Of a DNA stretch of 64,000 nucleotides, positions 1 to 7,435 are shown piece by piece. The notes beneath the pieces were generated by a model, which was given only the letters and a program-made list of their open reading frames with translations, made no database searches and was not told the origin of the DNA. Within the stretch, counting starts at the first letter, position 1. Every line of letters starts with the position of its first letter. Both the position numbers and the translations under genes were made by a program. Origin of the DNA: Microbacterium sp. T2.11-28 (GTDB lineage Bacteria > Actinomycetota > Actinomycetes > Actinomycetales > Microbacteriaceae); contig NZ_CATNHF010000023.1 in assembly GCF_950097975.1 (NCBI RefSeq), positions 186,001-250,000 of the forward strand, given 5' to 3'.

Positions 1-804
1 ATGAACGCACACAGCACGGCCGCCGCGCCGCACAAGCCCCTCAAGGGCTGGCGTGTGCTCGTTCCGCGCGGCGGGCCCTGGGGAGACTCGGTCGCCGCCA
101 CCCTGCGCGCCCAGGGTGCGACCCCTGTCATCGCGCCGCTCATAAACTTCGCCCCGTCCACCGATCAGGCGACGCTCGAAGAGGCGCTGGCCGACCTGGC
201 GGCGGGCGCGTTCGACTGGGTCACCCTCACCAGTGCCACGACGGTCGACGTGCTGTACGCCTACCGCGCCGCGATCCCCGCGACCACGAAGGTCGCCGCG
301 GTGGGCGAGACGACGGCGGCGGCGCTGACGGCGGTCGGCTACCGGGTCGACCTGGTGCCCGACGACGACAACTCCGCCGCGGGGATGGCCGCCCAGCTCA
401 TCGCCCTCGAACCCGAGCCGCGCCGCATCCTGACTCTCCGCAGCGAGATCGCCAAGCCCGTGCTCACCCGCGAGCTCAGCGCCGCCGGTCACGACGTGCG
501 CAGCGTCGTCGCCTACCGGACGGTCGGTGTACCGGTGACCGAGCGCATCGCCGCCGACGTCCGTTCCGGCCGCATCAACGCGATCCTCGTGACGAGCGGC
601 TCGGTCGCCGAGCAGGTGCACCTCCAGTTCCCCGACATCCCCGCCGAGACGGTGATCGCGGCGATCGGTCCGCGCACGGCGAAGGACGCCAAGCGCGCCG
701 GCCTCGGCGTCAGCGTCGTCGCACGCGAGCAGACCGTCGACGGCCTCATCGCCGCCGTCTCGGGCTTCCCGCTCCCGCACGCCACGGACGAGTTCGCCGT
801 CTGA
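1..804 (+). CDS. hemD: Uroporphyrinogen-III synthase
   Basis: This 267-residue protein looks like uroporphyrinogen-III synthase, which closes hydroxymethylbilane with inversion of ring D in cytoplasmic tetrapyrrole (heme/siroheme) synthesis. The N-terminal 'GWRVLVPRGG' strand, the 'WVTLTSATTV' segment, 'VAAVGETTAAAL' and the late 'VTSGSVAEQV' and 'AIGPRTAKDA' segments follow the two-lobed HemD pattern. The ATG is the first base of the window and the conserved fold begins near residue 15, so the gene is probably complete, although its ribosome binding site lies outside. Sequence identity in this family is low, so the call rests on motif order and length (usual size about 250-270). A 7-bp hairpin lies 16 bases after the stop. 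Confidence 0.88.
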   Translation: MNAHSTAAAPHKPLKGWRVLVPRGGPWGDSVAATLRAQGATPVIAPLINFAPSTDQATLEEALADLAAGAFDWVTLTSATTVDVLYAYRAAIPATTKVAAVGETTAAALTAVGYRVDLVPDDDNSAAGMAAQLIALEPEPRRILTLRSEIAKPVLTRELSAAGHDVRSVVAYRTVGVPVTERIAADVRSGRINAILVTSGSVAEQVHLQFPDIPAETVIAAIGPRTAKDAKRAGLGVSVVAREQTVDGLIAAVSGFPLPHATDEFAV

Positions 805-819
805 CAGCGCGCGCGGGCG

Positions 820-837
820 GCACGGGACGACCCGTGC
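820..837 (+). terminator. Short hairpin after hemD
   Basis: A perfect 7-bp inverted repeat, GCACGGG-acga-CCCGTGC, lies just after the hemD stop. There is no T-run, so it may act as an RNA end-stabilising hairpin or a weak terminator. Confidence 0.4.
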
Positions 838-893
838 GGATCGTTGCCGCTCTGTGAGGAAACGCGCAGCGGAAACCGGGCAGACTGGGAGGC

Positions 894-1370
894 ATGGTGA
901 CTCTGCTGCTCGATTCCGCGCAGCTCGAAGTCGTGCTGTCGCCGCTCGAGCGCGCCCTCTCGTTCCGTCGTTCGAGGCTGCGGATCGAGCGCGCCCACAT
1001 CGTCCGCGTGCAGCTGACCGACGACCCGTGGACGTGGCTGCGCGGAGTGCCCAGTCCGGGCACGCAGGTGCGCGGCGTCGTCGCGATGGGCACGTGGAAG
1101 TCGGCCGGCGGCGACGACTTCATCGTCGTCAAGCGCCGCAAGCCCGCCGTCGTCATCGATCTCGACCCCGGCGCCGGGGCGGGAGCGGCGGCGGAGTTCC
1201 AGCGCGTGGTGCTCACCACGCGTCACGGTCTCGCCCTGGTGCAGGCGCTGCGGCTCGAGACCGACGCCGAGGCCGTCGAGGTCACGGAGATCGTGACGGG
1301 CGCGATCCCGGCGCCGGTGGTCAAGCCGCGGCGCGCGCGCACGCCGAAGATCGTCCCCGCCGCGACCTGA
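894..1370 (+). CDS. Conserved hypothetical protein, possible PH-like fold
   Basis: I do not recognise this 158-residue protein with certainty. It has no signal peptide or membrane helix. The order of short beta-like stretches ('LEVVLSPLERALSFRRSRLRIERAHIV', then 'FIVVKRRKPAVVIDL', then 'RVVLTTRHGLALVQAL') resembles small bacterial PH-domain-like proteins, which is an inference from pattern only. A basic tail (KPRRARTPK) ends the protein. The start is uncertain: GGGAGG sits only one base before ATG 894 and four bases before GTG 897, and a CAGACT box seven bases upstream could give a leaderless message instead. It ends 13 bases before the convergent ABC permease gene. Confidence 0.6.
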   Translation: MVTLLLDSAQLEVVLSPLERALSFRRSRLRIERAHIVRVQLTDDPWTWLRGVPSPGTQVRGVVAMGTWKSAGGDDFIVVKRRKPAVVIDLDPGAGAGAAAEFQRVVLTTRHGLALVQALRLETDAEAVEVTEIVTGAIPAPVVKPRRARTPKIVPAAT

Positions 1371-1383
1371 TCGCGGGATCCCG

Positions 1384-2214
1384 TCAGCTCACGTCGCGTC
1401 GCCAGCTGACCAGGTAGCCGACGACGATCAGCACCAGCGCGTACGCCAGCAGCACCAGACCGCCCGCCCACCACTCGAGCGCGTCGGATCCGCCGCCGGG
1501 GACGCTCAGCGTGGAGTAGAAGCTGGCTCCGACGAGCGCGTCGGAGGTGGCGCCGGGGAGGAACTGCGCGGCGCCCGAGACCCCGTCGACGAAGCCCGCC
1601 ACGGTGCGCAGGATCGGCTCCAGGAACTGGGTGAACGCGATCACGCCGACCACGGCGGCAACCTGATTGCGCACGAGCGTCCCCACCCCGATCCCGATCA
1701 GCACCCACAGCACGAAGGCGAGGACGATGCGGCCGAGCATGGCCCAGGTGTCCGCCTCACCGAGCTGCGTGTCGATGCCCATCAGCGCCAGCACCGTCGC
1801 CCCGAGGCCGACGGTCGCCACGAGCGCGACGACGGCGAAGACGAGCCCCATCAGGACGCCCGCGAGCACCTTGCCGGCCAGGGCCACGCCGCGGCGGGGG
1901 GTCGCGAGGAAGGTCGGTGTGAGGGTCTTGTGACGGAACTCGCCGGTGACCAGCAGGGCGCCGATCAGGAGCGGGAAGATGTAGCCCACCGCCGTCGCCA
2001 GGCTGTAGATGATCGGCGGCAGCGCATCGGCGGGGATCGCAGGTGCATTGGCGCCGCCGGCCGGGAGCGTGCCGTTGGACAGGGCGGCGAACAGTCCGGC
2101 GAGGCCGCCGGCGGTGCTGCCCACGTACACGACGAGGACGAGGGCCAGGACCCACCACATCGACGTGGTGAACTGCTTGGTCAGCTCGGAGCGGGTGGCG
2201 CGGACCAGGGTCAT
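1384..2214 (-). CDS. ABC-2 type transporter permease
   Basis: A 276-residue polytopic membrane protein that forms the channel half of an ABC exporter. About six hydrophobic segments are visible, starting with 'MWWVLALVLVVYVGSTAGGL' style helix near residue 20, then the typical ABC-2 element 'LLVTGEFRHKTLTPTFLATP', in which the cytoplasmic coupling segment EFRHKT precedes helix formation. The start codon overlaps the stop of the upstream ATPase gene (ATGA, 2211-2214) and is preceded by a strong GGGAGGTGA site, so the two are translationally coupled. The substrate cannot be read from sequence; family members export drugs, lantibiotics or lipids. The gene ends convergently, 13 bases from its neighbour. 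Confidence 0.88.
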   Translation of the reverse strand: MTLVRATRSELTKQFTTSMWWVLALVLVVYVGSTAGGLAGLFAALSNGTLPAGGANAPAIPADALPPIIYSLATAVGYIFPLLIGALLVTGEFRHKTLTPTFLATPRRGVALAGKVLAGVLMGLVFAVVALVATVGLGATVLALMGIDTQLGEADTWAMLGRIVLAFVLWVLIGIGVGTLVRNQVAAVVGVIAFTQFLEPILRTVAGFVDGVSGAAQFLPGATSDALVGASFYSTLSVPGGGSDALEWWAGGLVLLAYALVLIVVGYLVSWRRDVS

Positions 2215-3440
2215 CGCGGGTCACCTCCCTGGGTGTCATCGGTGCGGGCGGCGTCGGTGGCCTCGTCGGCGGGTGCCGCAGCCGCGTGGTCTGCCGCAGC
2301 CGCCTCGCCTGCCGCAGCCGCGTCGTAGCGGGCGAAGAAGCGATCCGCCTCGAGGTCGGCGTCGGTCGGGGTGTGCCCCGCGTCCCAGGTCTGGTCGACG
2401 TCCGCGGGCGGCGCGGGCTCGTCCGGAGTGGCCTCCGGCGGTGGTGCGGCGTCGTCCGGAGTGGCCTCCGGCGGTGGTGCGGCCACGTCCGCAGCAGTGT
2501 CGGGGTCCGGGGCGGTGCCGAGGGCGAGGCGCGGAAGGGCGTGCTCCGCGGTCCCGTCGACCAGCGCCAGGAACACCTCCTCGAGCGCCGGACCGCGGCG
2601 CTGCAGTGCGGACAGCGCGACACCGGCTGCTGCGGCGACGGCGCCGATCGCGGCGGTGTCGGCGCCGCGGACCGACAGTCCGCTGCGCAGCACGTCGAAG
2701 CTCATCCCGGCGGCGGTCAGCGCGTCGCCGAGGGCGGCGCGGTCGGGCGCGTCGACGACGGCGACCTGCTCGTCCTGGGCGGTCAGGTCGGCGAGCGCGC
2801 CCTGGAAGACGAGCCGTCCGCGCGCGATGATCAGCAGCGCCTCGGCGGTCTGCTGGATCTCGGTGAGCAGATGCGAGGACACGAGCACCGTGCGGCCCTG
2901 CCGCGCGAGTTCGCGCAGGAAGCCGCGCATCCACCGGATCCCCTCGGGGTCGAGGCCGTTGGAGGGCTCGTCGAGGACGAGCACGCCCGGGTCGCCGAGC
3001 AGGGTGTAGGCGAGGCCCAGCCGCTGGCGCATGCCCAGCGAGAACCCGCCGACCTTGCGCCCCGCGACGTCGGCCAGCCCGACGGTGCCGAGCGCCTCGT
3101 CGACGCGGGTGAGGGGCAGCCCCGCCGCGCGGGCGTAGACGGCCAGGTGGTTCGCGGCGCTGCGACCGGGGTGGAAGCTCGACGCCTCCAGCGCGGCTCC
3201 CACGGTCTGCAGCGGCTGGTCGAGCTGCGAGTAGCGCCGGCCGCCGATCGTCGCGGTGCCCTCGGTCGCGGTGATGAGCCCGAGGAGGATCCGCAGGGAG
3301 GTGGTCTTGCCGGCGCCGTTGGGACCGAGGAAGCCGGTGACGACTCCGGGCTCCACGCGGGCGCTGAAGCGGTCGACGGCGGTCACGGGGCCGAAGCGCT
3401 TGGTGACCCCGGCGAACTCGAGGACATGTCCGTCGGGCAT
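2211..3440 (-). CDS. ABC transporter ATP-binding protein with long disordered tail
   Basis: ATPase partner of the ABC-2 permease, 409 residues. The Walker A 'GPNGAGKTTSLR', signature 'FSLGMRQRLGLA' and Walker B 'VLVLDEPSNGLD' are intact, followed by the C-terminal domain usual for DrrA/CcmA-type exporters. The start ATG at 3440 was preferred over longer openings because GAGAGG lies six bases upstream and the ABC domain begins immediately. After about residue 310 the protein continues as roughly 100 residues of Pro/Ala/Asp-rich tail. The tail contains two copies of an 11-residue unit (PPPEATPDDAA and PPPEATPDEPA) from a 33-bp tandem DNA repeat. Such a tail is not part of the family and its role is unknown. 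A 393-bp divergent intergenic region lies upstream. Confidence 0.9.
   Translation of the reverse strand: MPDGHVLEFAGVTKRFGPVTAVDRFSARVEPGVVTGFLGPNGAGKTTSLRILLGLITATEGTATIGGRRYSQLDQPLQTVGAALEASSFHPGRSAANHLAVYARAAGLPLTRVDEALGTVGLADVAGRKVGGFSLGMRQRLGLAYTLLGDPGVLVLDEPSNGLDPEGIRWMRGFLRELARQGRTVLVSSHLLTEIQQTAEALLIIARGRLVFQGALADLTAQDEQVAVVDAPDRAALGDALTAAGMSFDVLRSGLSVRGADTAAIGAVAAAAGVALSALQRRGPALEEVFLALVDGTAEHALPRLALGTAPDPDTAADVAAPPPEATPDDAAPPPEATPDEPAPPADVDQTWDAGHTPTDADLEADRFFARYDAAAAGEAAAADHAAAAPADEATDAARTDDTQGGDPR
2421..2486. repeat. 33-bp tandem repeat, two copies
   Basis: Two head-to-tail copies of a 33-bp unit beginning GTCCGGAGTGGCCTCCGG (2421-2453 and 2454-2486) differ only at the last bases. 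They encode duplicated 11-residue units in the disordered tail of the ABC ATPase and are a likely site of copy-number slippage. Confidence 0.85.
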
Positions 3441-3833
3441 GGCGAACCTCTCGTCGGTGCGGTGTCCTCCCATCCTGTCGGATCGCACGACGCCGCGCCC
3501 GACGACGGAGGTGATTCCGCGGGCGCGCCTCCGCCCGCTCCCGGTACGGACGCACGGAGGCTCGGCACGGAGGCTCGGCACGGAGGTGCGCGGCTCCGAC
3601 GCGGAACATCGCGACGCGGTGCACGGCTCGACGTCGTCTGCGCACCGGTCCCGGCACGCCCGTGCGCACGATGGGGGTCATGCACCCTGTGGAGAACTCG
3701 CACGGGCGCGCTCGGTCCGCACTACTTTGAGCAGTGTTCATTAATGAGCGCGTGTGAAGGCGCCGGTCTCGAACGGGGCCGGCCGCACCGCTCCCGCGAA
3801 AGCGCCGCGGCGCTGCAGAGGATGGAGTGAGAC
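3441..3833. other. 393-bp divergent intergenic region
   Basis: No gene could be supported here. It holds the upstream region of the minus-strand ABC ATPase and of the plus-strand five-gene operon. Two direct copies of CGGAGGCTCGGCA lie around 3553-3582. Near 3721-3750 the sequence becomes unusually AT-rich and contains a 10-bp palindrome. I see no tRNA, small RNA or terminator signature. Confidence 0.6.
3738..3747. promoter_or_regulatory. TCATTAATGA palindrome, candidate operator
   Basis: A perfect 10-bp palindrome, TCATTAATGA, lies in an AT-rich island 87 bases upstream of the secreted-protein gene, in otherwise very GC-rich DNA. Position and symmetry suggest an operator for a dimeric regulator, but no regulator gene is adjacent, so this is inference. 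Confidence 0.35.
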
Positions 3834-4328
3834 ATGGTCGGGAATCGGTCGTCGAAGTCGACGTCATGGAAGAAGGCGCTCGCCGGGGTGCTGATGGCCG
3901 CCGCGCTGGCCGCGACGACGGCGCTGCCGGCCTCGGCGGTGAGCTCCTCCTCGTCGTCCAAGCTGCCGAACACCGGGGCGGTGATCCAGGCCAACGTCTG
4001 GCTCTGCAACACCTGGACCACGTCGTGCGGCTTCCAGACGTCCGCCAAGGCGCTGAAGTCCGGGTCGGCCTACAAGGTCTCGAAGATCCGCAACACGGCC
4101 GACTTCAACGCCTGGGGGGTCGGCACCGTCACTGTCGGCGGAGTGACGGTCGCCGGCACGAGCGGCACGGCCCGCAACCTCGTGTGGACCAACTACAACA
4201 CCTGGATCTCCGACCACTCCGGTTCCGCGTCCGCCACCTGGTCGATCGTGGCGCTGGGGCTCTGCTCGGGGGCGTACGCCGAGGTGGCCGGGGTGCGGGC
4301 GAGCTCGAGCGCCTGCGTCGGGGTGTGA
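3834..4328 (+). CDS. Secreted four-cysteine protein, unknown function
   Basis: A 164-residue precursor with a clear Sec signal peptide: a basic N-terminus (KSTSWKK), a hydrophobic core at about residues 14-31 and an ASA cleavage site before residue 36. The mature part of about 129 residues is rich in Ser, Thr, Ala and Trp and has four cysteines (C58, C65, C144, C161), suggesting two disulfides. I recognise no family. It heads a five-gene operon with two lipoproteins, an ABC ATPase and an FtsX-type permease. That layout recalls bacteriocin loci of the lactococcin 972 kind, but the mature sequence does not show the lactococcin 972 pattern. A GGAG six bases upstream supports the start. It could be a bacteriocin, a cell-wall effector or the substrate of the transporter; none is proven. 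Confidence 0.75.
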   Translation: MVGNRSSKSTSWKKALAGVLMAAALAATTALPASAVSSSSSSKLPNTGAVIQANVWLCNTWTTSCGFQTSAKALKSGSAYKVSKIRNTADFNAWGVGTVTVGGVTVAGTSGTARNLVWTNYNTWISDHSGSASATWSIVALGLCSGAYAEVAGVRASSSACVGV

Positions 4329-5914
4329 GAGCCCGAGCCGGTGCGCTGTGCGCCGGCCTCGTCGTGATCGCAGGTGCGCTCAGCGCATGCGCGCCCGCGG
4401 CGGGGCCCGCCCGGACAGCCTCTCTGGCGGAGCTCGACGCGTACCGCGGCGGCAACGGACTGCTGTCGAACGTCGCTGTGGCGGCGTTCGACGCGGCGAC
4501 GGTCGCCGACACCGCCTACGCCGTGCGCATCGACCGGCTGACTCCGAGTGACCTCCGGGACCGGCGCCGGACGGACGATGACGACGCGCCCTCGCTCGCT
4601 CGCTGGCGGCAGCTGTGGCGGGACGATGCCGACGACCCGCTGTGGAAGGCGCATGCGGTGTGCTCGGCGCTCGGGCCCGCCGCAGCGCGCGCCGTGATCG
4701 ACGCAGAGGCCGCCGCGATCGTCGCCGACGCGCGGGCGAAGGGCGCCGGACTCGCGCGGATCGACGAGGCGGCCGTCTCACTCGACGTCCTCGCCGCCGT
4801 CCACGTCGCGTGGTGCCTGGCGGACGACGACCTGCTCGACGGCCGGAGGGTGTCCGTCGAGCGGATCCTCGCCGCCGTGTCGTCCAACGCCGCGCTCGCG
4901 CTCCAGTGGGTCGACGTCCTGACGGACATGGACCGGTCGCCGGCCCGCATCGAGGTGGCCAGCGCCTACCTCGCCGGCGGCGCGCCGGAGGAGTGCGACG
5001 ACCGCACCTCCCTCGAGGCCGCCGCCGCGCTCCTCCTCACGCCGTCCGCGGCGATGGGGGCGCTCGAGCGCTGCGCGATCGACGACGCGCTCGACAGCGA
5101 CGACCCCCAGGTGCTCCTCTCCGCGCTGCGCGTGGCGGCGCGCGACGAATCCGGGCGGCGTGCCGATGCGGTCCGGGCGATCACGACGGTCGTCGCCGAG
5201 CGTCGTGCCGCGGACGGCACCCACCGTCGTCCGGCGCAGGTCTCGGGCTCGCTCAACGGCACGCTCGCGGGGCTGCGTCTCCTGACCGCCGGCGAGCGCG
5301 CCCTCGGCGATGCTGAGGCCGCCGAGGTGCTGGACCTCATGACGCGCGAGGCCCGTGCCGCATCCGGAGACGCGCTGCTCGTCCTCGCGGCCTGCGCGAC
5401 GCTGCGCAGCACGTGCGGTGCGCTCGTCGAGCCGGGACTCCGCGCCGGCGAGGCGGTCGCGGCGGGCACCCCTCTCACCGCCACGGCGCTCGACGGCCTG
5501 CTCGCCGCCCTCGCGCTCGCTCGTCCGGCAGGCCCGGAGCGCGTCGATGCGATCGTGGCCTCGCTGTCGGAACGCCCCTTCGACGGGTGCGCGCGCGTCC
5601 AGATCGCGGTGTTCCGCGAGGTCGCGACCATCGGCACCTGGCCGCCGGCGGAGCGGACCGCCGCACGTGCCGCGTTCCGCGAGGCGGCGCGAGCGGCCGA
5701 CCTCACCGGCTACTGCGACCTCTCCTGGGCCGCGCGACTGGCGCCGCGCGACGCCGGCACCGCGAGCGCCGCGCTCGCCGGCGGGCAGCCGGAGGAGCCG
5801 GTCCGGGCCGGCGCCCGCGGCCTCCTGCTGTGGGGCGACGAGCCCGCCCCGCTGTCGGTCGCTGCGGCCGCCGCGGACCTCGACCTGTACGAAGGGAAAC
5901 CCGACGATGACTGA
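4325..5914 (+). CDS. Large lipoprotein of the secreted-protein operon
   Basis: A 529-residue predicted lipoprotein of unknown function. The GTG start overlaps the preceding stop (GTGA, 4325-4328) and yields a short signal sequence ending in the lipobox LSAC, with the lipidated cysteine at residue 22. The rest is an almost all-helical, Ala- and Asp-rich protein with repeated 30-50 residue helical pairs. It also contains many cysteines, including 'HVAWCLADDD', 'AACATLRSTCGAL' and 'GYCDLSWAAR', as expected of an exported disulfide-bearing protein. Its mature N-terminus ('LDAYRGGNGLLSNVAV') matches that of the next gene product, so the two are paralogs. Coupling to the ABC transporter suggests a role in handling or resisting the secreted protein. 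The helical repeats could form a toroid, but this is a guess. Confidence 0.72.
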   Translation: MRARAGALCAGLVVIAGALSACAPAAGPARTASLAELDAYRGGNGLLSNVAVAAFDAATVADTAYAVRIDRLTPSDLRDRRRTDDDDAPSLARWRQLWRDDADDPLWKAHAVCSALGPAAARAVIDAEAAAIVADARAKGAGLARIDEAAVSLDVLAAVHVAWCLADDDLLDGRRVSVERILAAVSSNAALALQWVDVLTDMDRSPARIEVASAYLAGGAPEECDDRTSLEAAAALLLTPSAAMGALERCAIDDALDSDDPQVLLSALRVAARDESGRRADAVRAITTVVAERRAADGTHRRPAQVSGSLNGTLAGLRLLTAGERALGDAEAAEVLDLMTREARAASGDALLVLAACATLRSTCGALVEPGLRAGEAVAAGTPLTATALDGLLAALALARPAGPERVDAIVASLSERPFDGCARVQIAVFREVATIGTWPPAERTAARAAFREAARAADLTGYCDLSWAARLAPRDAGTASAALAGGQPEEPVRAGARGLLLWGDEPAPLSVAAAAADLDLYEGKPDDD

Positions 5915-6818
5915 CCCGACCCGGCGGCCTCGCGCCCTGACCGCCGTGGCCGCCGTGACCGCGCTGTTCGCGACGATCCTCCTGGGCGGCTGCGCTCCCG
6001 CGCCCGCGTTCGACGCGTCGAGCCTCGACCGCTTCCGCAGTGAGGACGGGCTGCTCCACGACCACGACGTGCGCGGCCTCGACGGTGCCGTCCTCGCCGA
6101 GGGCGGTCTCGACGAGGGGCTCTGGACGACGGCGGCGGCGGTGAGGCTCCTGCAGACCCAGGGGATCGAGCCGCGCCTCGACGCGGACACCGCCGCCCGC
6201 ATCGACCACGTCGCCGAGGCCGCCTCCGTCACGACGCACGCACCGCACCGGCTGCTCGGCGCCGCAAGGGTGTGCGCCCTGTCGTCGCGGGACTCGGGCG
6301 GGTGCCGGGCGGCGGTGTCGGCCGCCACCAGGCTGCTGGGGGAACCCGACGCCGACGTCCTCGACACCGCCGACCCGGTGAGCCTCATCGAGACGGCGTC
6401 CGATCTCGGCGTGCTCGACGGCGTCCCGGGCACGCCGCTGCACCGCGCGCTGGCGCGCGAGACCGACGACGACTGCGTCCGCAGCGCGGTGATCCGTCAC
6501 CTCGTCCGGTTCGACCGCCTCGGCGAGCGCCGGACGGTCGCCGACCCGCGCGCGCTCGCCGACGCCGTGCTCGCCGCGCTGAGGCGGGGAGACGTCGACG
6601 AGGCGCTGTGCCGCTCCGGGCTCGCGGCCGCGGCCGCCGGCGCCACCCCCGAGCGCGACGAGGACTGGCTCCAGGAGCCCTTCGACGCCGCGGTCTCCGC
6701 CGGCTTCGTTCGGTCGTCCGGTGGCTGGTACCGCTCGAGAGCGAGCGGCCGCGGCGCCGTCGACGTGACCCGGATGCTGAGCCAGGTGTCCTTCGATCTG
6801 AGTGTGGAGCTGACGTGA
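5907..6818 (+). CDS. Second lipoprotein, paralog of the preceding one
   Basis: A 303-residue predicted lipoprotein. The ATG overlaps the end of the previous gene by eight bases. The lipobox is LLGGC with the modified cysteine at residue 29, followed by CAPAPAF, close to CAPAAGP in the preceding protein. The mature N-terminus 'LDRFRSEDGLLHDHDVRGLD' aligns with 'LDAYRGGNGLLSNVAVAAFD' of its neighbour, which marks them as related. A segment 'GLWTTAAAVRLLQTQGIEP' resembles helical hairpins of alpha/alpha-toroid proteins. Four further cysteines lie in the mature part, two of them in 'VCALSSRDSGGC'. No catalytic motif is evident. A partner role at the outer membrane face with the ABC/FtsX pair is inferred from the operon only. 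Confidence 0.72.
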   Translation: MTDPTRRPRALTAVAAVTALFATILLGGCAPAPAFDASSLDRFRSEDGLLHDHDVRGLDGAVLAEGGLDEGLWTTAAAVRLLQTQGIEPRLDADTAARIDHVAEAASVTTHAPHRLLGAARVCALSSRDSGGCRAAVSAATRLLGEPDADVLDTADPVSLIETASDLGVLDGVPGTPLHRALARETDDDCVRSAVIRHLVRFDRLGERRTVADPRALADAVLAALRRGDVDEALCRSGLAAAAAGATPERDEDWLQEPFDAAVSAGFVRSSGGWYRSRASGRGAVDVTRMLSQVSFDLSVELT

Positions 6819-7435
6819 CGCCATCGTCGTGCCTCGTCCGACTGGACGACGTCCTCTTCGAGTACCCGGGCGGCCCGGGCGCGCCGGTTCTCGGCCCCTT
6901 CACCCTCGCGCTCGGCGCGGGTGAGTTCGTCGGCGTCACCGGCCCCTCCGGAGCGGGGAAGAGCACACTGCTGGGACTGATCGGAGGCCTCCTCCAGCCG
7001 ACCGCGGGCGTGCGGACGTCCCGCGGGTCAGTCGCATCCGCATACGTGCTGCAGACGCACGCCGTCCATCCCTACCTCAGGGTCTGGGAGAACGTCGCGA
7101 CGGCCTGGGGGCTTCCCCGCCGCGCGATGTGGGCGCGCGCCGAGCGCGTCCTCGCCGCGTTCGACCTGGGCGCCCTCGCCGATCGTCGCGGCTACGAGCT
7201 GTCGGGCGGTCAGCGCCAGCGGCTCGCGGTGGCGCGGGCGGTCGCATCGCGTGCCGATGTCATCGTCGCCGACGAGCCGACCGGCAGCCTCGACGCGGTC
7301 AACACCGCCCGCGTGCTCGACGCGCTCGAGGCGGCGACCCGCCGGGGACGCGCCGTCGTGGTCGCCACGCACGACGACCACGTGCGGCTCCGGTGCGACC
7401 GGGTCGTGGAACTCACCCCGGGAGGCACGGCATGA
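6815..7435 (+). CDS. ABC transporter ATP-binding protein (MacB/LolD type)
   Basis: A compact 206-residue ABC ATPase of the size that pairs with FtsX-like permeases. Walker A 'GPSGAGKSTLL', Q-loop region 'VLQTHAVHPYLRVWENV', signature '[15 protein letters not shown]', Walker B 'VIVADEPTGSLD' and the switch histidine in 'VATHDDH' are all present, so it should be active. The GTG start overlaps the preceding stop (GTGA, 6815-6818). Proteins of this group drive conformational change of periplasmic or extracellular domains rather than classic pore transport, and work on lipoproteins, peptides or cell-wall hydrolases. Here the nearby lipoproteins and secreted protein are the obvious partners. Confidence 0.9.
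   Translation: MTPSSCLVRLDDVLFEYPGGPGAPVLGPFTLALGAGEFVGVTGPSGAGKSTLLGLIGGLLQPTAGVRTSRGSVASAYVLQTHAVHPYLRVWENVATAWGLPRRAMWARAERVLAAFDLGALADRRGYELSGGQRQRLAVARAVASRADVIVADEPTGSLDAVNTARVLDALEAATRRGRAVVVATHDDHVRLRCDRVVELTPGGTA

Noticed and set aside
3441-3833. Small gene or tRNA in the longest gene-free stretch
   Set aside because: Open frames here have no ribosome site or protein-like composition, and no cloverleaf could be drawn.
3834-4328. Lactococcin 972-family bacteriocin
   Set aside because: The operon layout fits, but the mature sequence lacks the Gly/Trp/His pattern of that family and is about twice as long.
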